Of a DNA stretch of 64,000 bases, positions 17,292 through 26,641 are shown in pieces (position 1 is the stretch's first letter; each line of letters begins with the position of its first letter). A program made the position numbers and the translations under genes. The notes beneath the pieces were generated by a model that ran no database searches, had not been told where the DNA came from, and worked only from the letters and a program-made list of their open reading frames with translations. Origin of the DNA: JBBQYD01 sp942493075 (lineage in GTDB: Bacteria > Verrucomicrobiota > Verrucomicrobiia > Limisphaerales > UBA8199); assembly GCA_942493075.1 (NCBI GenBank), contig OW818681.1:1054001-1118000 (forward strand). Reading direction: 5' to 3'.

Positions 17292-20200
17292 ATGAAACTA
17301 CTCAAGATCCGGCTGTTTTGGTTCTGTTGTCTGATACTGTGCGGTTCGCTTGTCAAAGGCGCGGCCGATGATCTGGAGCGCGGTTTCACTGCCCCGCCGG
17401 ATAGCACCAAACCCTGGTGTTACTGGTACTGGATCAGTGACAACATCAGTAAAGAAGGGATCACCAAGGACCTGGAAGCCATGGCTCGGGTCGGCATTGG
17501 CGAAGCTTTGATCGGCAATATCTATCTGCCGGAAACCAAGCCGGGGGATGTCAAAGTTCTGAGTGAATCCTGGTGGGGCATGATCGAGCATGCCATCCGG
17601 GAAGGCGGACGTGTGGGAGTTAATATCGGCATGTTCAATTGCCCTGGATGGAGCCAATCCGGTGGACCATGGATCAAGCCCGACCAAGCCATGCGCTACC
17701 TGGTTTCTTCGGAAACCCGAGTCTCCGGGCCGAGCCGGTTCAAGGGTTCTCTGCAAACCCCGGCTGAGAATTTCCAGCAGGTAGCGGTTCTCGCCTTTCC
17801 TGCTCCCAAATATGATGGCAGAAATGCTGCCGCATGGGCCGCCAGGCTCGAGGCCGAACCTGAGACTAAGGACTTGTCCAGACTTACTGATGGGGATCTG
17901 AATTCCAAAGTTAGCCTGCCTTCTCTCCAGAATCGGGCACACATCTTAACAGCGACCTTTACCAACGAGGTTACGATCCGCTCCCTGGCTCTTTACCCTG
18001 GCGGATCTGAGTTTGTGGTGGAGGCCAGGTTGGAGGCCCGGGATTCGACCGGTGGGTGGCGCCTGGTTCGGAGCTTTCGCGCCGATCGCAGCAATAACAG
18101 CATCGGGGTTGGGCCAATGCCAAGCGGGCCAGTGGCGGTTAGCTTTGCACCTGTCTCGTCAGATTCGTTTCGGCTTCATCTCACGGTCACACGTGGTCCA
18201 GCCGAACTGGCCGAGATCGAATTGTCTCCTGCGGCCCGGCTTGAGTGGTTTGTTGAAAAACAACTCGGCAAGATGCATCCGACACCTTCGCCTCAATGGG
18301 ATTCGTATCTCTGGTCCACGCAGCCGGAGATCGATCAAGCTGATCTCGCAATTTCCTTAAAGCAGGTGCGCGATCTAAGTGCCAGTACCACGGCTGCGGG
18401 CGTTCTTGAGTGGGATGTCCCTCCTGGTGACTGGGTGATCGTTCGCACGGGTATGACCCCCACCGGCACCCGGAACTCGCCCGCTTCTCCAGAAGGGCAG
18501 GGGCTTGAGGTGGACAAAATGAATCGAGCTGCTGCAAAGGCCCACTTCAACGCATTCATCGGCGAACTGGTGCGGCGCATGCCTTCCAGCGAGCGCAAGG
18601 CTTTCACTCGCGTTGTGGCTGATAGCTACGAAATGGGGCCGCAGAACTGGACAGACGGCCTGCAAGCCGCTTTTGCCAAGCGGTTCGGATATGATCCCTT
18701 GCCTTGGCTGCCTGCGTTGACCGGGAGAATCGTAGAGAACGCCGAGCAGTCTGAACGGTTTCTTTGGGATCTGCGCCGGCTCGTAGCTGATCGCATCGCA
18801 ACGGAGTATGTCGGCGGGTTGCGCAAGGAGTGCGAGGCTAATGGTGTGCGACTTTGGCTGGAGAATTACGGGCATTGGGGTTTTCCCGCCGAGTTTCTGC
18901 AATACGGCAGCCAATCCGACCGCATCGGAGGTGAGTTCTGGGTCACCGGTTTGGGCGAGATCGAATGCCGCGCGGCTTCTTCCTGCGCCAATACCTATGG
19001 CAAGCGCCTGGTGTCAGCCGAAGCCTTCACCGGCGGGCCAGCCTTTCAGAGCACTCCGGGTAGTCTGAAAGCTCGTGGTGATTGGGCATTCATCCAAGGC
19101 ATCAATCATTTCGTCCTGCACGTCTATATCCATCAACCCTGGGAAGATCGCCGACCGGGTGTTGATGCCTGGTTCGGCACAGAGTTTAACCGGCACAATA
19201 CCTGGTTCGAGAGCAGCCGTGGTTGGATCGATTATTTGCGCCGGAGTTCCTGGCTGTTACAGCAGGGACATCGCGTTGCCGATGTGGCTTATTTCATTGG
19301 AGAAGATGCTCCGAAAATGACCGGAACAAAGAACCCTGAACTGCCGCGCGGTTTTGATTACGATTTCATCAACGCGGAGGTTATTGAAAACCATCTAAAA
19401 GTATTGGATGGCTCGCTTGTCGCCTCCGATGGGCCAGCCTACAAGGTACTGGTCTTGCCGGACCAGGCTACCATGCGTCCCGAAGTGCTCCGCAGAATCA
19501 AGGATCTGGTTCAGTCAGGTGCGACCGTTTACGGCCGCGCACCTGTGAAATCGCCGAGTCGTGAGGGGTTTCCCCAATGCGACGAAGAGGTGAGCAAACT
19601 GGCTCGCCAACTCTGGGGCGAGTCTCCTGACCCTGCTCAGGGAAGCCGGGCTGTGGGTAAAGGGAAGCTCGTTTGGGGATACCCGCTCGCCACATTGTTT
19701 GAGCGTGAGAAGGTGGCGCCGGATTTCGCGTGCCAGCAATCCCTCCAGGTGACGCATCGTCGCTCCGATAAAGCCGATATCTACTTTGTTGCAAACCCTC
19801 GCTCCGATGAAGTCGCCACCACGGCTGAGTTTCGAATCGCTGGACGGAGGCCCGAATACTGGGAGCCTGAGACAGGAAAATTTACGAAGGCTGGCGCCTG
19901 GCTCGAAACCAATGGTGTCACACGAGTGCCGTTGAAGCTCTCTGCGAACGGTTCGGTTTTCGTGGTGTTTCGCGAGAAAAGCGATCGCACCGACGACCCC
20001 GTAATCCAGGCGCAACTGGGCAACTCTGTGCTCTTGGATCTTGCTGCCCCGGTGCGTGAGCCCGCGGCTGGCAAGCTGTCAAAACCCGGCTCATTCGCTC
20101 TGGCATTCTGGGTGCGTCCCTCCGCGGAAACGACAATTCTGCCTGAGAAGAACGAAGGTATCAGCGGCTTGCATATGCCGCGGAACGATGTGCTCGCCGC

Positions 20201-21188
20201 CGCACATGGCAGCACCTTCGGATCAGACGACGTGCATGCCGGTGTGGGTATTTCCGTGGGTGTGAACGGCATAACCGTCTTCGAGCATGCAGGTAGCTAT
20301 TTTGTTCCGATCCTGGTTCACCCTGGTCCGGTGACGAACTGGACGCACGTGGCCCTGGTTTATGATGAGAAGCGTCCAAGCCTGTATCTAAATGGAGTGT
20401 TCGCCCGGCGTGGATTACCCACTCGCTACATCGTCCACTCCAGCCTTTCGGCAGGAGCTTCCTCGGGGTTCCGTGGTCAGATCCGTGGATTGACGGATTA
20501 CAATGAGGCTCTGACGCCTGAGCGGTTGAAGGCGCTCATGGACGCCATGCCGCGCCCCAGTGAAAGCTCCGCGCCCGATATACGGTTCGGGCTTGTGGCC
20601 GGCTCAACAATTGCCCGCGTGGAACATCCCGGGACATACCGGGTGACGACTGTCAAAGGTAAGGTCCACGAACTTAGCTTTGCGCAGATCCCTTCCGCTG
20701 AACCGTTGCAAGGAGAGTGGAAGGTTCAGTTCGTGCCCGCGATTGGGTCCGCTCGGCAATTCACATTCGATCACCTGATGGACTGGGCGACGCACGAGTC
20801 TGATGCTGTGAAATTCTTTTCCGGAACCGCCACCTATGCCAAAACCTTTTCCGTGACGGAACCCGGTAAGGCCCGGAGTGTCTATATCGACCTGGGCGAG
20901 GTGGCAGGCATTGCTAATGTTCGCATCAACGGCAAGCCGGTCGGATCTTTGTGGACCGCCCCCTGGCGGCTCGACGTTACAGATGCAGTGCGGCTCGGTG
21001 CAAACCAACTGGAAGTGGACGTCGTCAATCCCTGGAACAATCACTTGGTCGGCGACGCACGTCTGCCAGGCAGGGCTGAAACCGCCTCGCTGACTGCTCA
21101 AGTCGTTCAAAAGGACAGCCCGTTGCGTCCGGCGGGTCTAATGGGGCCTGTGCGCGTGGGTTATACCGAGAAGCTACCGGTCCGATAG
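17292..21188 (+). CDS. Secreted GH106-like glycosidase (alpha-L-rhamnosidase family) with LamG insert
   Basis: 1298 residues with an N-terminal signal peptide (ends near VKGAAD). The mature start (FTAPPDSTKPWCYWYW, then DLEAMARVGIGEALIG) is typical of glycoside hydrolase family 106. Carboxylates likely to be catalytic are in DSYEMG (about residue 448) and GGEFW (about 550). A LamG/concanavalin-like jelly-roll (FALAFWVRP, WTHVALVYDE, LYLNGVFA) occupies about residues 930-1090, between the catalytic part and the C-terminal galactose-binding-like domain (RSVYIDLGEV, VRINGKPVG, PWNNHL). GH106 enzymes remove terminal L-rhamnose from plant and microbial polysaccharides such as rhamnogalacturonan; the exact substrate is unknown. 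Probably periplasmic or cell-surface. Confidence 0.85.
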   Translation: MKLLKIRLFWFCCLILCGSLVKGAADDLERGFTAPPDSTKPWCYWYWISDNISKEGITKDLEAMARVGIGEALIGNIYLPETKPGDVKVLSESWWGMIEHAIREGGRVGVNIGMFNCPGWSQSGGPWIKPDQAMRYLVSSETRVSGPSRFKGSLQTPAENFQQVAVLAFPAPKYDGRNAAAWAARLEAEPETKDLSRLTDGDLNSKVSLPSLQNRAHILTATFTNEVTIRSLALYPGGSEFVVEARLEARDSTGGWRLVRSFRADRSNNSIGVGPMPSGPVAVSFAPVSSDSFRLHLTVTRGPAELAEIELSPAARLEWFVEKQLGKMHPTPSPQWDSYLWSTQPEIDQADLAISLKQVRDLSASTTAAGVLEWDVPPGDWVIVRTGMTPTGTRNSPASPEGQGLEVDKMNRAAAKAHFNAFIGELVRRMPSSERKAFTRVVADSYEMGPQNWTDGLQAAFAKRFGYDPLPWLPALTGRIVENAEQSERFLWDLRRLVADRIATEYVGGLRKECEANGVRLWLENYGHWGFPAEFLQYGSQSDRIGGEFWVTGLGEIECRAASSCANTYGKRLVSAEAFTGGPAFQSTPGSLKARGDWAFIQGINHFVLHVYIHQPWEDRRPGVDAWFGTEFNRHNTWFESSRGWIDYLRRSSWLLQQGHRVADVAYFIGEDAPKMTGTKNPELPRGFDYDFINAEVIENHLKVLDGSLVASDGPAYKVLVLPDQATMRPEVLRRIKDLVQSGATVYGRAPVKSPSREGFPQCDEEVSKLARQLWGESPDPAQGSRAVGKGKLVWGYPLATLFEREKVAPDFACQQSLQVTHRRSDKADIYFVANPRSDEVATTAEFRIAGRRPEYWEPETGKFTKAGAWLETNGVTRVPLKLSANGSVFVVFREKSDRTDDPVIQAQLGNSVLLDLAAPVREPAAGKLSKPGSFALAFWVRPSAETTILPEKNEGISGLHMPRNDVLAAAHGSTFGSDDVHAGVGISVGVNGITVFEHAGSYFVPILVHPGPVTNWTHVALVYDEKRPSLYLNGVFARRGLPTRYIVHSSLSAGASSGFRGQIRGLTDYNEALTPERLKALMDAMPRPSESSAPDIRFGLVAGSTIARVEHPGTYRVTTVKGKVHELSFAQIPSAEPLQGEWKVQFVPAIGSARQFTFDHLMDWATHESDAVKFFSGTATYAKTFSVTEPGKARSVYIDLGEVAGIANVRINGKPVGSLWTAPWRLDVTDAVRLGANQLEVDVVNPWNNHLVGDARLPGRAETASLTAQVVQKDSPLRPAGLMGPVRVGYTEKLPVR

Positions 21189-21278
21189 CAGAGATTGACG
21201 AGGGGCAGGAGAAAGTCAAAGCACAACGGGGTATAAAACCGATTGCCGGATAACCAATATTCGGCTACCTCTCGCAGA

Positions 21279-22496
21279 GTGAAACCCTGGCAAAGATTGT
21301 TCGTCCTGGCCGCTATCGGATGCGGCTGCGTCCCGGCGTCGCTCATGGCCCAGATCGATCCTTATCGCCGCGACCTGGTCCAGTTGGGTTATAACGCCGC
21401 ATTGGAGGGGCACGCGCCGTTCGCCGGATACGCCTTTTACTATCATAATCAACCGGGGTTTTACCGCACAAACCTGACTCTGCGTTTTGCCCTCGCTCCG
21501 ACCTACATCGATTCAGAATTGGGCATGAGCAAAGCGCTCGGTGAGAATACCGATTTCGCCTTGGGCATGGCTGGCGGTGGATTTGCCGACAGCTACTCAG
21601 AGGTTCGCGAAGGGAAATACCACACGCGCGAATCGTTCATTGGGCATGGAGGGGAACTTTCCGCGAGCGTGTATCATCTCTTCAATCCGGGATCACGCAT
21701 TCCCCTGAACGGAGTTTTTAGAACTGCTGGTCGTTTTTTGGCTTTTGATGACGACAGCAACACGGCGAATGATTTCGAGTTGCCGGATAATCGGGGCACT
21801 TTCAGCGTGCGCACCGGGCTGCGCTGGGGCGGCCGTGAGCCCATTCTCTATCCGAGCCTGGCGATGGAGTTATCCATCTGGTACGAAGGCGAATTCCGCA
21901 GCGAGGAGGGAGGATATGGTTACGGAGACCGTGAGGTGGAACGACATACCCACTCGTTTTATGCTGCAGCGGCTTTGGCCTATGAGCTGCCAGAAATCAA
22001 GCACGTGTTCAACGTGGAGCTTTCGGCCGGAACCAGCCTGAATGCGGATCGATTCAGCACCTATCGACTTGGTGCGCTGCTGCCGTTTGCATCCGAGTTC
22101 CCGCTGTCGATTCCTGGCTACTATTACCAGGAAATCAGCGCAGATCAGTTTGTTTTGCTTAAGGGTAACTACATCGTTCCGCTGGGAGATGATTGCCGGT
22201 GGAACCTCGATTTCAACGCAGCCGGTGCGGTCGTCGATTACCTTCCGGGATTATCTCAGAGCGGAAATTGGCACAGCGGGGTTGGTGCCGGAATTTTCTA
22301 TCGTAGCACTTCATGGAGGGTGGCCGTGGGCTATGGTTATGGCTTCGATGCGATCCGCTCAGGCCAGCGCGGGGGACACAGCATTGGATTCCTTCTGCAA
22401 CTGGATTGGGCCAAGGTAATCGACAGCTTTCAGACGCCCATCTCCCCAGGACGTCTGCGCGGGTGGAACCGCGTGATGAACGTGTTCGCCAATTAA
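21279..22496 (+). CDS. Predicted outer-membrane beta-barrel protein, function unknown
   Basis: About 405 residues with a signal peptide (VKPWQRLFVLAAIGCG, cleavage near LMAQ). The mature protein alternates polar and aromatic residues in strand-like stretches (FYRTNLTLRFALAP, YPSLAMELSIWYEGEF, WRVAVGYGYGF, IGFLLQLDW) and is rich in Tyr, Gly and Phe, as expected for an outer-membrane barrel. No known family is recognised. The GTG at 21279 is preferred because it places a Lys-containing n-region directly before the hydrophobic core; a TTG at 21243 would add 12 polar residues, and neither has a clear ribosome binding site. The gene lies 90 bases after the GH106 gene, so a role near polysaccharide uptake is possible but unproven. 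Its stop overlaps the convergent gene's stop by a few bases. Confidence 0.75.
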   Translation: MKPWQRLFVLAAIGCGCVPASLMAQIDPYRRDLVQLGYNAALEGHAPFAGYAFYYHNQPGFYRTNLTLRFALAPTYIDSELGMSKALGENTDFALGMAGGGFADSYSEVREGKYHTRESFIGHGGELSASVYHLFNPGSRIPLNGVFRTAGRFLAFDDDSNTANDFELPDNRGTFSVRTGLRWGGREPILYPSLAMELSIWYEGEFRSEEGGYGYGDREVERHTHSFYAAAALAYELPEIKHVFNVELSAGTSLNADRFSTYRLGALLPFASEFPLSIPGYYYQEISADQFVLLKGNYIVPLGDDCRWNLDFNAAGAVVDYLPGLSQSGNWHSGVGAGIFYRSTSWRVAVGYGYGFDAIRSGQRGGHSIGFLLQLDWAKVIDSFQTPISPGRLRGWNRVMNVFAN

Positions 22497-23227
22497 AGCA
22501 TCATTGCGGATTCGCGTTTCGTTTCCTTGACCGTGCGGGAAAGCAACGCCTCGCCGATGAGTTTCCCCGCATCCTCTGGAGAAATCAGGTCGGTGTTAAT
22601 GATCAGGTGATAGAGCAGGGGATCGTTGATGTCCTTATTGAAGTAAGTTCTTAGATAACGTTCCCGGCCCTTGTCCTCCCTGTGAATGAACTCGCGCGCC
22701 TCCGCGGCTTCCACGTTTATCAGACGCATTAAACGCCTGACGCGCTCTTCGACCGAACCGACCAGGCGCACGTGGAAGGCGTAGTCCAGTTTGCCCGTGA
22801 TCACCGGGGCACCGCGGCCTATCAGGATCACATTCCCCATCTCCGCGAGGTGCAGAATCGTCTCCGAAGTCTTATGGATGAGGTTCCAGGAAGAAGGGTG
22901 TAATCCGAAAAGCTCGTCCATGATATCCGTCACTTCGGATACTCGGTCCTCCGGCATGAACCGCGCGATGCGCTTTGGAAGGTGATGATCTTCAATTACT
23001 TTCTCGACGATGTTTCGATCAAATACCGTCCAGGGGCAGTCCGGCTTTGGCGCCCGGGCCTCCAGGAATTCGGCCAGGTGTTTGGCCACTTCACAAGCAC
23101 CGCTCCCCGTTTGGCGGGAAAGGGTTACTACTCGGCGGGGAACTGAGGCGTCCGGGAAAGAACCTGGAGGTTTCAGTTGCGCGTTGATGAACGAGAAACA
23201 CTGGTTCAAGCCGGTCAGAGTATTCAT
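22493..23227 (-). CDS. Cytidylate-kinase-like family protein
   Basis: 244 residues. The N-terminal motif SRQTGSGACEVAKHLAEFL matches the P-loop position of the cytidylate kinase-2 family, where the common form is GSGG; here the last glycines are Ala-Cys. DRNIVEKV, VILIGRGAP and a DxxR-type lid region (REDKGRERYLRTYF) follow in the family's order. These proteins are P-loop kinases related to Cmk, but true CMP kinase activity is not established for this branch. Upstream on the minus strand is the REC-MBL gene, about 170 bases away. The stop codon overlaps the end of the convergent barrel gene. Confidence 0.8.
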   Translation of the reverse strand: MNTLTGLNQCFSFINAQLKPPGSFPDASVPRRVVTLSRQTGSGACEVAKHLAEFLEARAPKPDCPWTVFDRNIVEKVIEDHHLPKRIARFMPEDRVSEVTDIMDELFGLHPSSWNLIHKTSETILHLAEMGNVILIGRGAPVITGKLDYAFHVRLVGSVEERVRRLMRLINVEAAEAREFIHREDKGRERYLRTYFNKDINDPLLYHLIINTDLISPEDAGKLIGEALLSRTVKETKRESAMML

Positions 23228-23396
23228 AGCACCACGGTGTTGCGAGACGTGGGAACTGGGGTGCCCTCACATCTCGATCGGATTATGAAGTACTATACGG
23301 CGCGCTTGGAGGTTTTCAACCGGCAGTTTGGGTGCCAGGTTTTGCTATTGCCTGAGACGCCGCCCGTGCTCGCAGGCGAGGACCCCTGACGCTACA

Positions 23397-24671
23397 TCAT
23401 GCAGCCGGGAAATGGACGGTCACACCTTCGCGGGCGGCGCGCACTTCCAGCGGTGAGTTCATCTGTTTGGCCAAACCCTGCGCATACGATTCGATTTGCG
23501 CCACAGTCGCGTCGTCATGATCCGGATCATGGTGGAACAGGTAGAGTTGCTTTACCCCGGCAGTGACCGCCAGGGCCACAACCGCATCCACGCATCCATG
23601 TCCCCAGCCCACATGCGATTTGTATTCCTCGCGATCATACTGGGCGTCCATGATCAGCACATCCACACCTTTGAGAAAGGCCAGCATCCCAGGGTCATGT
23701 TGTGTCTCGCCGATGCATCGGGTTTCATTATCGGGGAAGAAAGCCAGAGCCCCGCTTGCTGAAGAGATGCGGTATCCCACGCAAATTCCCGGGTGATTGG
23801 CGAAAGCGGCGTTTACCTGTGCATCACCTAGCTTGAACTCCATCTGTTTCAGTTCGTCGATCTCAATATTCCCGGGCAGTTGGTGGAAGCTGATTGGAAA
23901 GAACGGACTCTCCATTTGACGGCTGAGCACCTTTTCCAAACCATGCCGCGCCCCCTCGAAACCCATGATATGAAGGTGATTGTTGGCCTGGTATAGGGGC
24001 ATGAAGAACGGCAACCCCTGGATGTGGTCCCAATGGGTGTGAGTGATCAGCAGAGTGGTATTGATCGGTCGTTTCCCGAACTCCGTAACTAACGCCCGGC
24101 CCAAGGGGCGCAAACCCGTCCCGGCATCTAAAATGATCAGTTGATCTCCGACACGCACTTCGACGCATGTCGTGTTTCCTCCGACCTGTACCGTACCGCT
24201 TCCAGGCGTCGCGATCGAGCCGCGCACTCCCCAGAACTTGAGAAACATCGGTGACCCTGGTGCAGGGGCAGGCTTGTTCTGGTCCTCTGCCGCCGGTTTT
24301 TGCTGATCGATCTTTGAGAGATAATCGACCAGTTCCCCGGCGCTGACAGGTTTGGTAAAGTAATCGTTGGCCCCGGCTTCGAAGGCGTCCTGCTGATCGG
24401 AGGCAAAGGTTCGCGCGCTGGTGACCACGATTCGGGTGCTGGCACACTGGGGATCAGCACGCAAAGCGCGGCAGAAATGGAACCCGTTGCAGCGGGGCAT
24501 CAGCAGATCGCATAGGACCAGATCAGGAAGATGCTTGCGGGCGAGTTGCAACCCTTGCTCGCCCTCGCTGGCATGGAGAACCTCCCAGCCACGGCTGGAA
24601 AGGACTTCGGCGATCACCCGGCGAAATTCCGGATCATCATCCACGATCAGCACGCTTCGATTTGAGCCCAT
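23397..24671 (-). CDS. Response regulator receiver fused to metallo-beta-lactamase-fold hydrolase
   Basis: 424 residues from the ATG at 24671; a start at 24722 would only add a non-conserved leader. Residues about 4-125 form a CheY-like receiver: acidic pair IVDDD, phospho-acceptor Asp in VLCDLLMP, Ser in VVTSAR, Lys in YFTKPVS. A Pro/Ala/Lys-rich linker follows, then an MBL-fold domain from about residue 140 that starts KFWGVRGSIATPG and carries GGNTTC, the metal site THTHWDH, NHPG, MDAQYD and FHHDPDHDD. The hydrolase part resembles PhnP/cyclic-phosphodiesterase-like proteins. The output domain is therefore an enzyme rather than a DNA-binding domain. No cognate histidine kinase is adjacent. 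Confidence 0.88.
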   Translation of the reverse strand: MGSNRSVLIVDDDPEFRRVIAEVLSSRGWEVLHASEGEQGLQLARKHLPDLVLCDLLMPRCNGFHFCRALRADPQCASTRIVVTSARTFASDQQDAFEAGANDYFTKPVSAGELVDYLSKIDQQKPAAEDQNKPAPAPGSPMFLKFWGVRGSIATPGSGTVQVGGNTTCVEVRVGDQLIILDAGTGLRPLGRALVTEFGKRPINTTLLITHTHWDHIQGLPFFMPLYQANNHLHIMGFEGARHGLEKVLSRQMESPFFPISFHQLPGNIEIDELKQMEFKLGDAQVNAAFANHPGICVGYRISSASGALAFFPDNETRCIGETQHDPGMLAFLKGVDVLIMDAQYDREEYKSHVGWGHGCVDAVVALAVTAGVKQLYLFHHDPDHDDATVAQIESYAQGLAKQMNSPLEVRAAREGVTVHFPAA

Positions 24672-24731
24672 TCTTGTTCTTTGATACTCAAGGTAAACGG
24701 CTCGGCTTGGCTGGAAAGACAAAAATGCCTG

Positions 24732-25736
24732 TCAAAGGACATCGGGATTAGCGGCGGCCCCGGCGAAAAACGCATCCAGGTTGGCCAATGGTGCATTTGG
24801 CGGGACATCGCACCCGGAGGATAAAACGTGATTCCGGTAGGCAGCAGTCTGCATAGCCAGCTCACGTGTTCGGGTTGTCACTTCACTGGGAGTCAGTTGA
24901 CAGAAAACTCCCGCAGGATCAAGGTTGCCGCACAGGACAATCTCTGGAGGCAACTGCGCCAGAGCCAAGGGTAAATCCATGGGCGCGCCGAAATGAAATG
25001 TGGTGAGGCCTGTCTCGAGAATTGCGGGTAAATGGGCCAGTTTGGCGGCACAATTGTGAAGGATAAATGCGAAATGCCCATCGGCAACCGCCAGATTGAT
25101 CTGCTTGATGTATGCGGAGGAGAACACCGCCATGCTTCGGGGCGACAGCAAGCCTGCCGTAGGTTCCGCCATGATTACTCCATCAGCACCCGCAGTCTTG
25201 TAGGCGCGCAGGTAACCCGCCAAATAGCCGGCACACTTCTCGGTTAACACATGCATTAGGTCCGGCTCCATCGCTGTTAATTCCAACGCCTCACTAACTC
25301 CGGTCAGGCGCGAGGCTAGCGAGAACGGCCCGATGCACCCTCCCAGGACCAGTGCTTTGGGAAAGCGGCTCCTCAGTTGCCGCACAGTTTCCAGATAGAC
25401 CTCTGTGCGGGCCGTGCCCGGCACAGGTATCTCCAGAGCCTTTGCTTGGTCCAGTGACGTGATGAGTCTTCCGGTGACCGAAGGCACCTCTCCTTCGGCC
25501 AGAAACAACGAACATCCAAGGGCCTCCGCCTCGGCGCTCAGATCCATCGCTGTGAGAACGAAGGGAGTCGGATGGCGCTCCTGAAGGGCCACCTGCGCTT
25601 CCACTTGAGCTTCCGGACAGGTCACGATGTCCTTCACCGTAGCTCCAGTCATGTGCAAGCCTGGATACATGGCGATTGGCATTGCGAGCCGGGTTTGTGA
25701 CATCTGGACGAGGTGGTTGAAACAGTTTTGCTTCAT
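24732..25736 (-). CDS. Uroporphyrinogen-decarboxylase-family methyltransferase (MtaA/corrinoid type)
   Basis: 334 residues. Diagnostic pieces are LGGCIGPFSLAS, the zinc-site motif HNCA (about residue 232) and the C-terminal LSSGCDVPPNAPLANL (about residues 308-323), giving the His-x-Cys plus Cys zinc ligands of the MtaA/MtbA/CmuA branch. Such enzymes move methyl groups between corrinoid proteins and a thiol acceptor; real UroD lacks this zinc site. No corrinoid protein or substrate-specific methyltransferase is adjacent, so the methyl donor and acceptor are unknown. It lies 60 bases upstream of the REC-MBL gene on the same strand. Confidence 0.82.
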   Translation of the reverse strand: MKQNCFNHLVQMSQTRLAMPIAMYPGLHMTGATVKDIVTCPEAQVEAQVALQERHPTPFVLTAMDLSAEAEALGCSLFLAEGEVPSVTGRLITSLDQAKALEIPVPGTARTEVYLETVRQLRSRFPKALVLGGCIGPFSLASRLTGVSEALELTAMEPDLMHVLTEKCAGYLAGYLRAYKTAGADGVIMAEPTAGLLSPRSMAVFSSAYIKQINLAVADGHFAFILHNCAAKLAHLPAILETGLTTFHFGAPMDLPLALAQLPPEIVLCGNLDPAGVFCQLTPSEVTTRTRELAMQTAAYRNHVLSSGCDVPPNAPLANLDAFFAGAAANPDVL

Positions 25737-26580
25737 AAACGGGTGCTGCGGAGAAAGTAAAGAGCCGGGAGTGGGTAAGCAATAGGTATTCTGACCTCCG
25801 CACCTGGAAAATTGAACAGGAGGGGGACGAAGAGAACAGAGGGAAAGAGGCTTTGTTTTTCATTTCAAGAATAGAGTGTGGGTCCGTGCAACCCTTGATG
25901 GACGGTCTGGCACCCGTGATCGGGGTGCTGTTCCGATCTGCATCTGACCGGAGGTCTTCGCTGCGCTGTGACACTCCGGCTACCTTCTGGCAACCATTCT
26001 GGTTGAACTGAGGCTGATGCGTTCATCTATCCTGATCGCTCATCGTGCAGGGCTGTCGTGCTCCAGATACGTTGAAGCATGAGCACGATACCAAGGTCTT
26101 GGTGTTGCAGGCCCGGTCTCCGCACCGGGCGCGTTCCGTTTTTTCTGGAGCTCTGAAGGAGCGGTAACTCAATAGACCCGGGCAAGGCCGTCAGGCCGCC
26201 GCCCCGGGAAAGCTTAAAGGTTGAAAGTATCGAGTTGAAGGTTGAAAGACCGACGGGAAGGGGGGGGAGCCAGTTTGGCGCGTCGCACACGCTCCAAGCC
26301 CAATGGAGAAAGGTGAGAATATTGTGACAGCCGCAGTCGAAGGTTTCAAGAAGGGGTTTCAAACGATACCCTATTATTGACCCATGCCTGCGGCGCGGGA
26401 GGTTGGCACCGTTCGAACATAGTCGCTTTGCGTCAGTCCAGGAGGGCAAGGGACGTAGCGAAAGGCTCGGTGCTGAGAACTTGAGACCGAAATCATGGGG
26501 CGTTGTCAGCGAACATATGCAGCGGAACCCACTCGGGTGGAGTCACCTTTCCACATTGATTCGTTGACTTGCATCCTTAA
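25737..26580. other. Gene-free intergenic region with degenerate repeats
   Basis: About 840 bases with no convincing gene. One 140-codon minus-strand frame (26027-26449) has no domain-like sequence. The stretch contains a GCCCGGT/ACCGGGC palindrome (26111-26130), a short GC-rich block with two CCCGGG sites near 26178-26209 and a homopurine tract near 26260. It looks like accumulated repeat debris; no promoter could be assigned with confidence. Confidence 0.5.
26111..26130. repeat. REP-like palindrome GCCCGGT-N6-ACCGGGC, copy 1
   Basis: Seven-base perfect arms GCCCGGT and ACCGGGC around CTCCGC, preceded by TGTTGCAG and followed by GCGTTCCGTTTT. The same arms and similar flanks recur at 48586-48605, so this belongs to a dispersed intergenic repeat family. 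Confidence 0.7.
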
Positions 26581-26612
26581 CAAAAAAGCGGCGCTGGAAG
26601 ACCAGCGCCGCT
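26581..26612 (-). terminator. Rho-independent terminator of the LamG protein gene
   Basis: A perfect 11-bp stem (AGCGGCGCTGG / CCAGCGCCGCT) with a four-base loop at 26587-26612. Read on the minus strand it is followed by a run of T (complement of 26582-26587). It lies about 30 bases past the stop of the LamG gene. Confidence 0.9.
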
Positions 26613-26641
26613 ATGGCATTTCTTGAGAAAAACTTAGGTGC

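Noticed and set aside
26027..26449. 140-codon minus-strand reading frame
   Set aside because: It runs through repeat debris including a REP palindrome, has no domain-like composition and no start signal.
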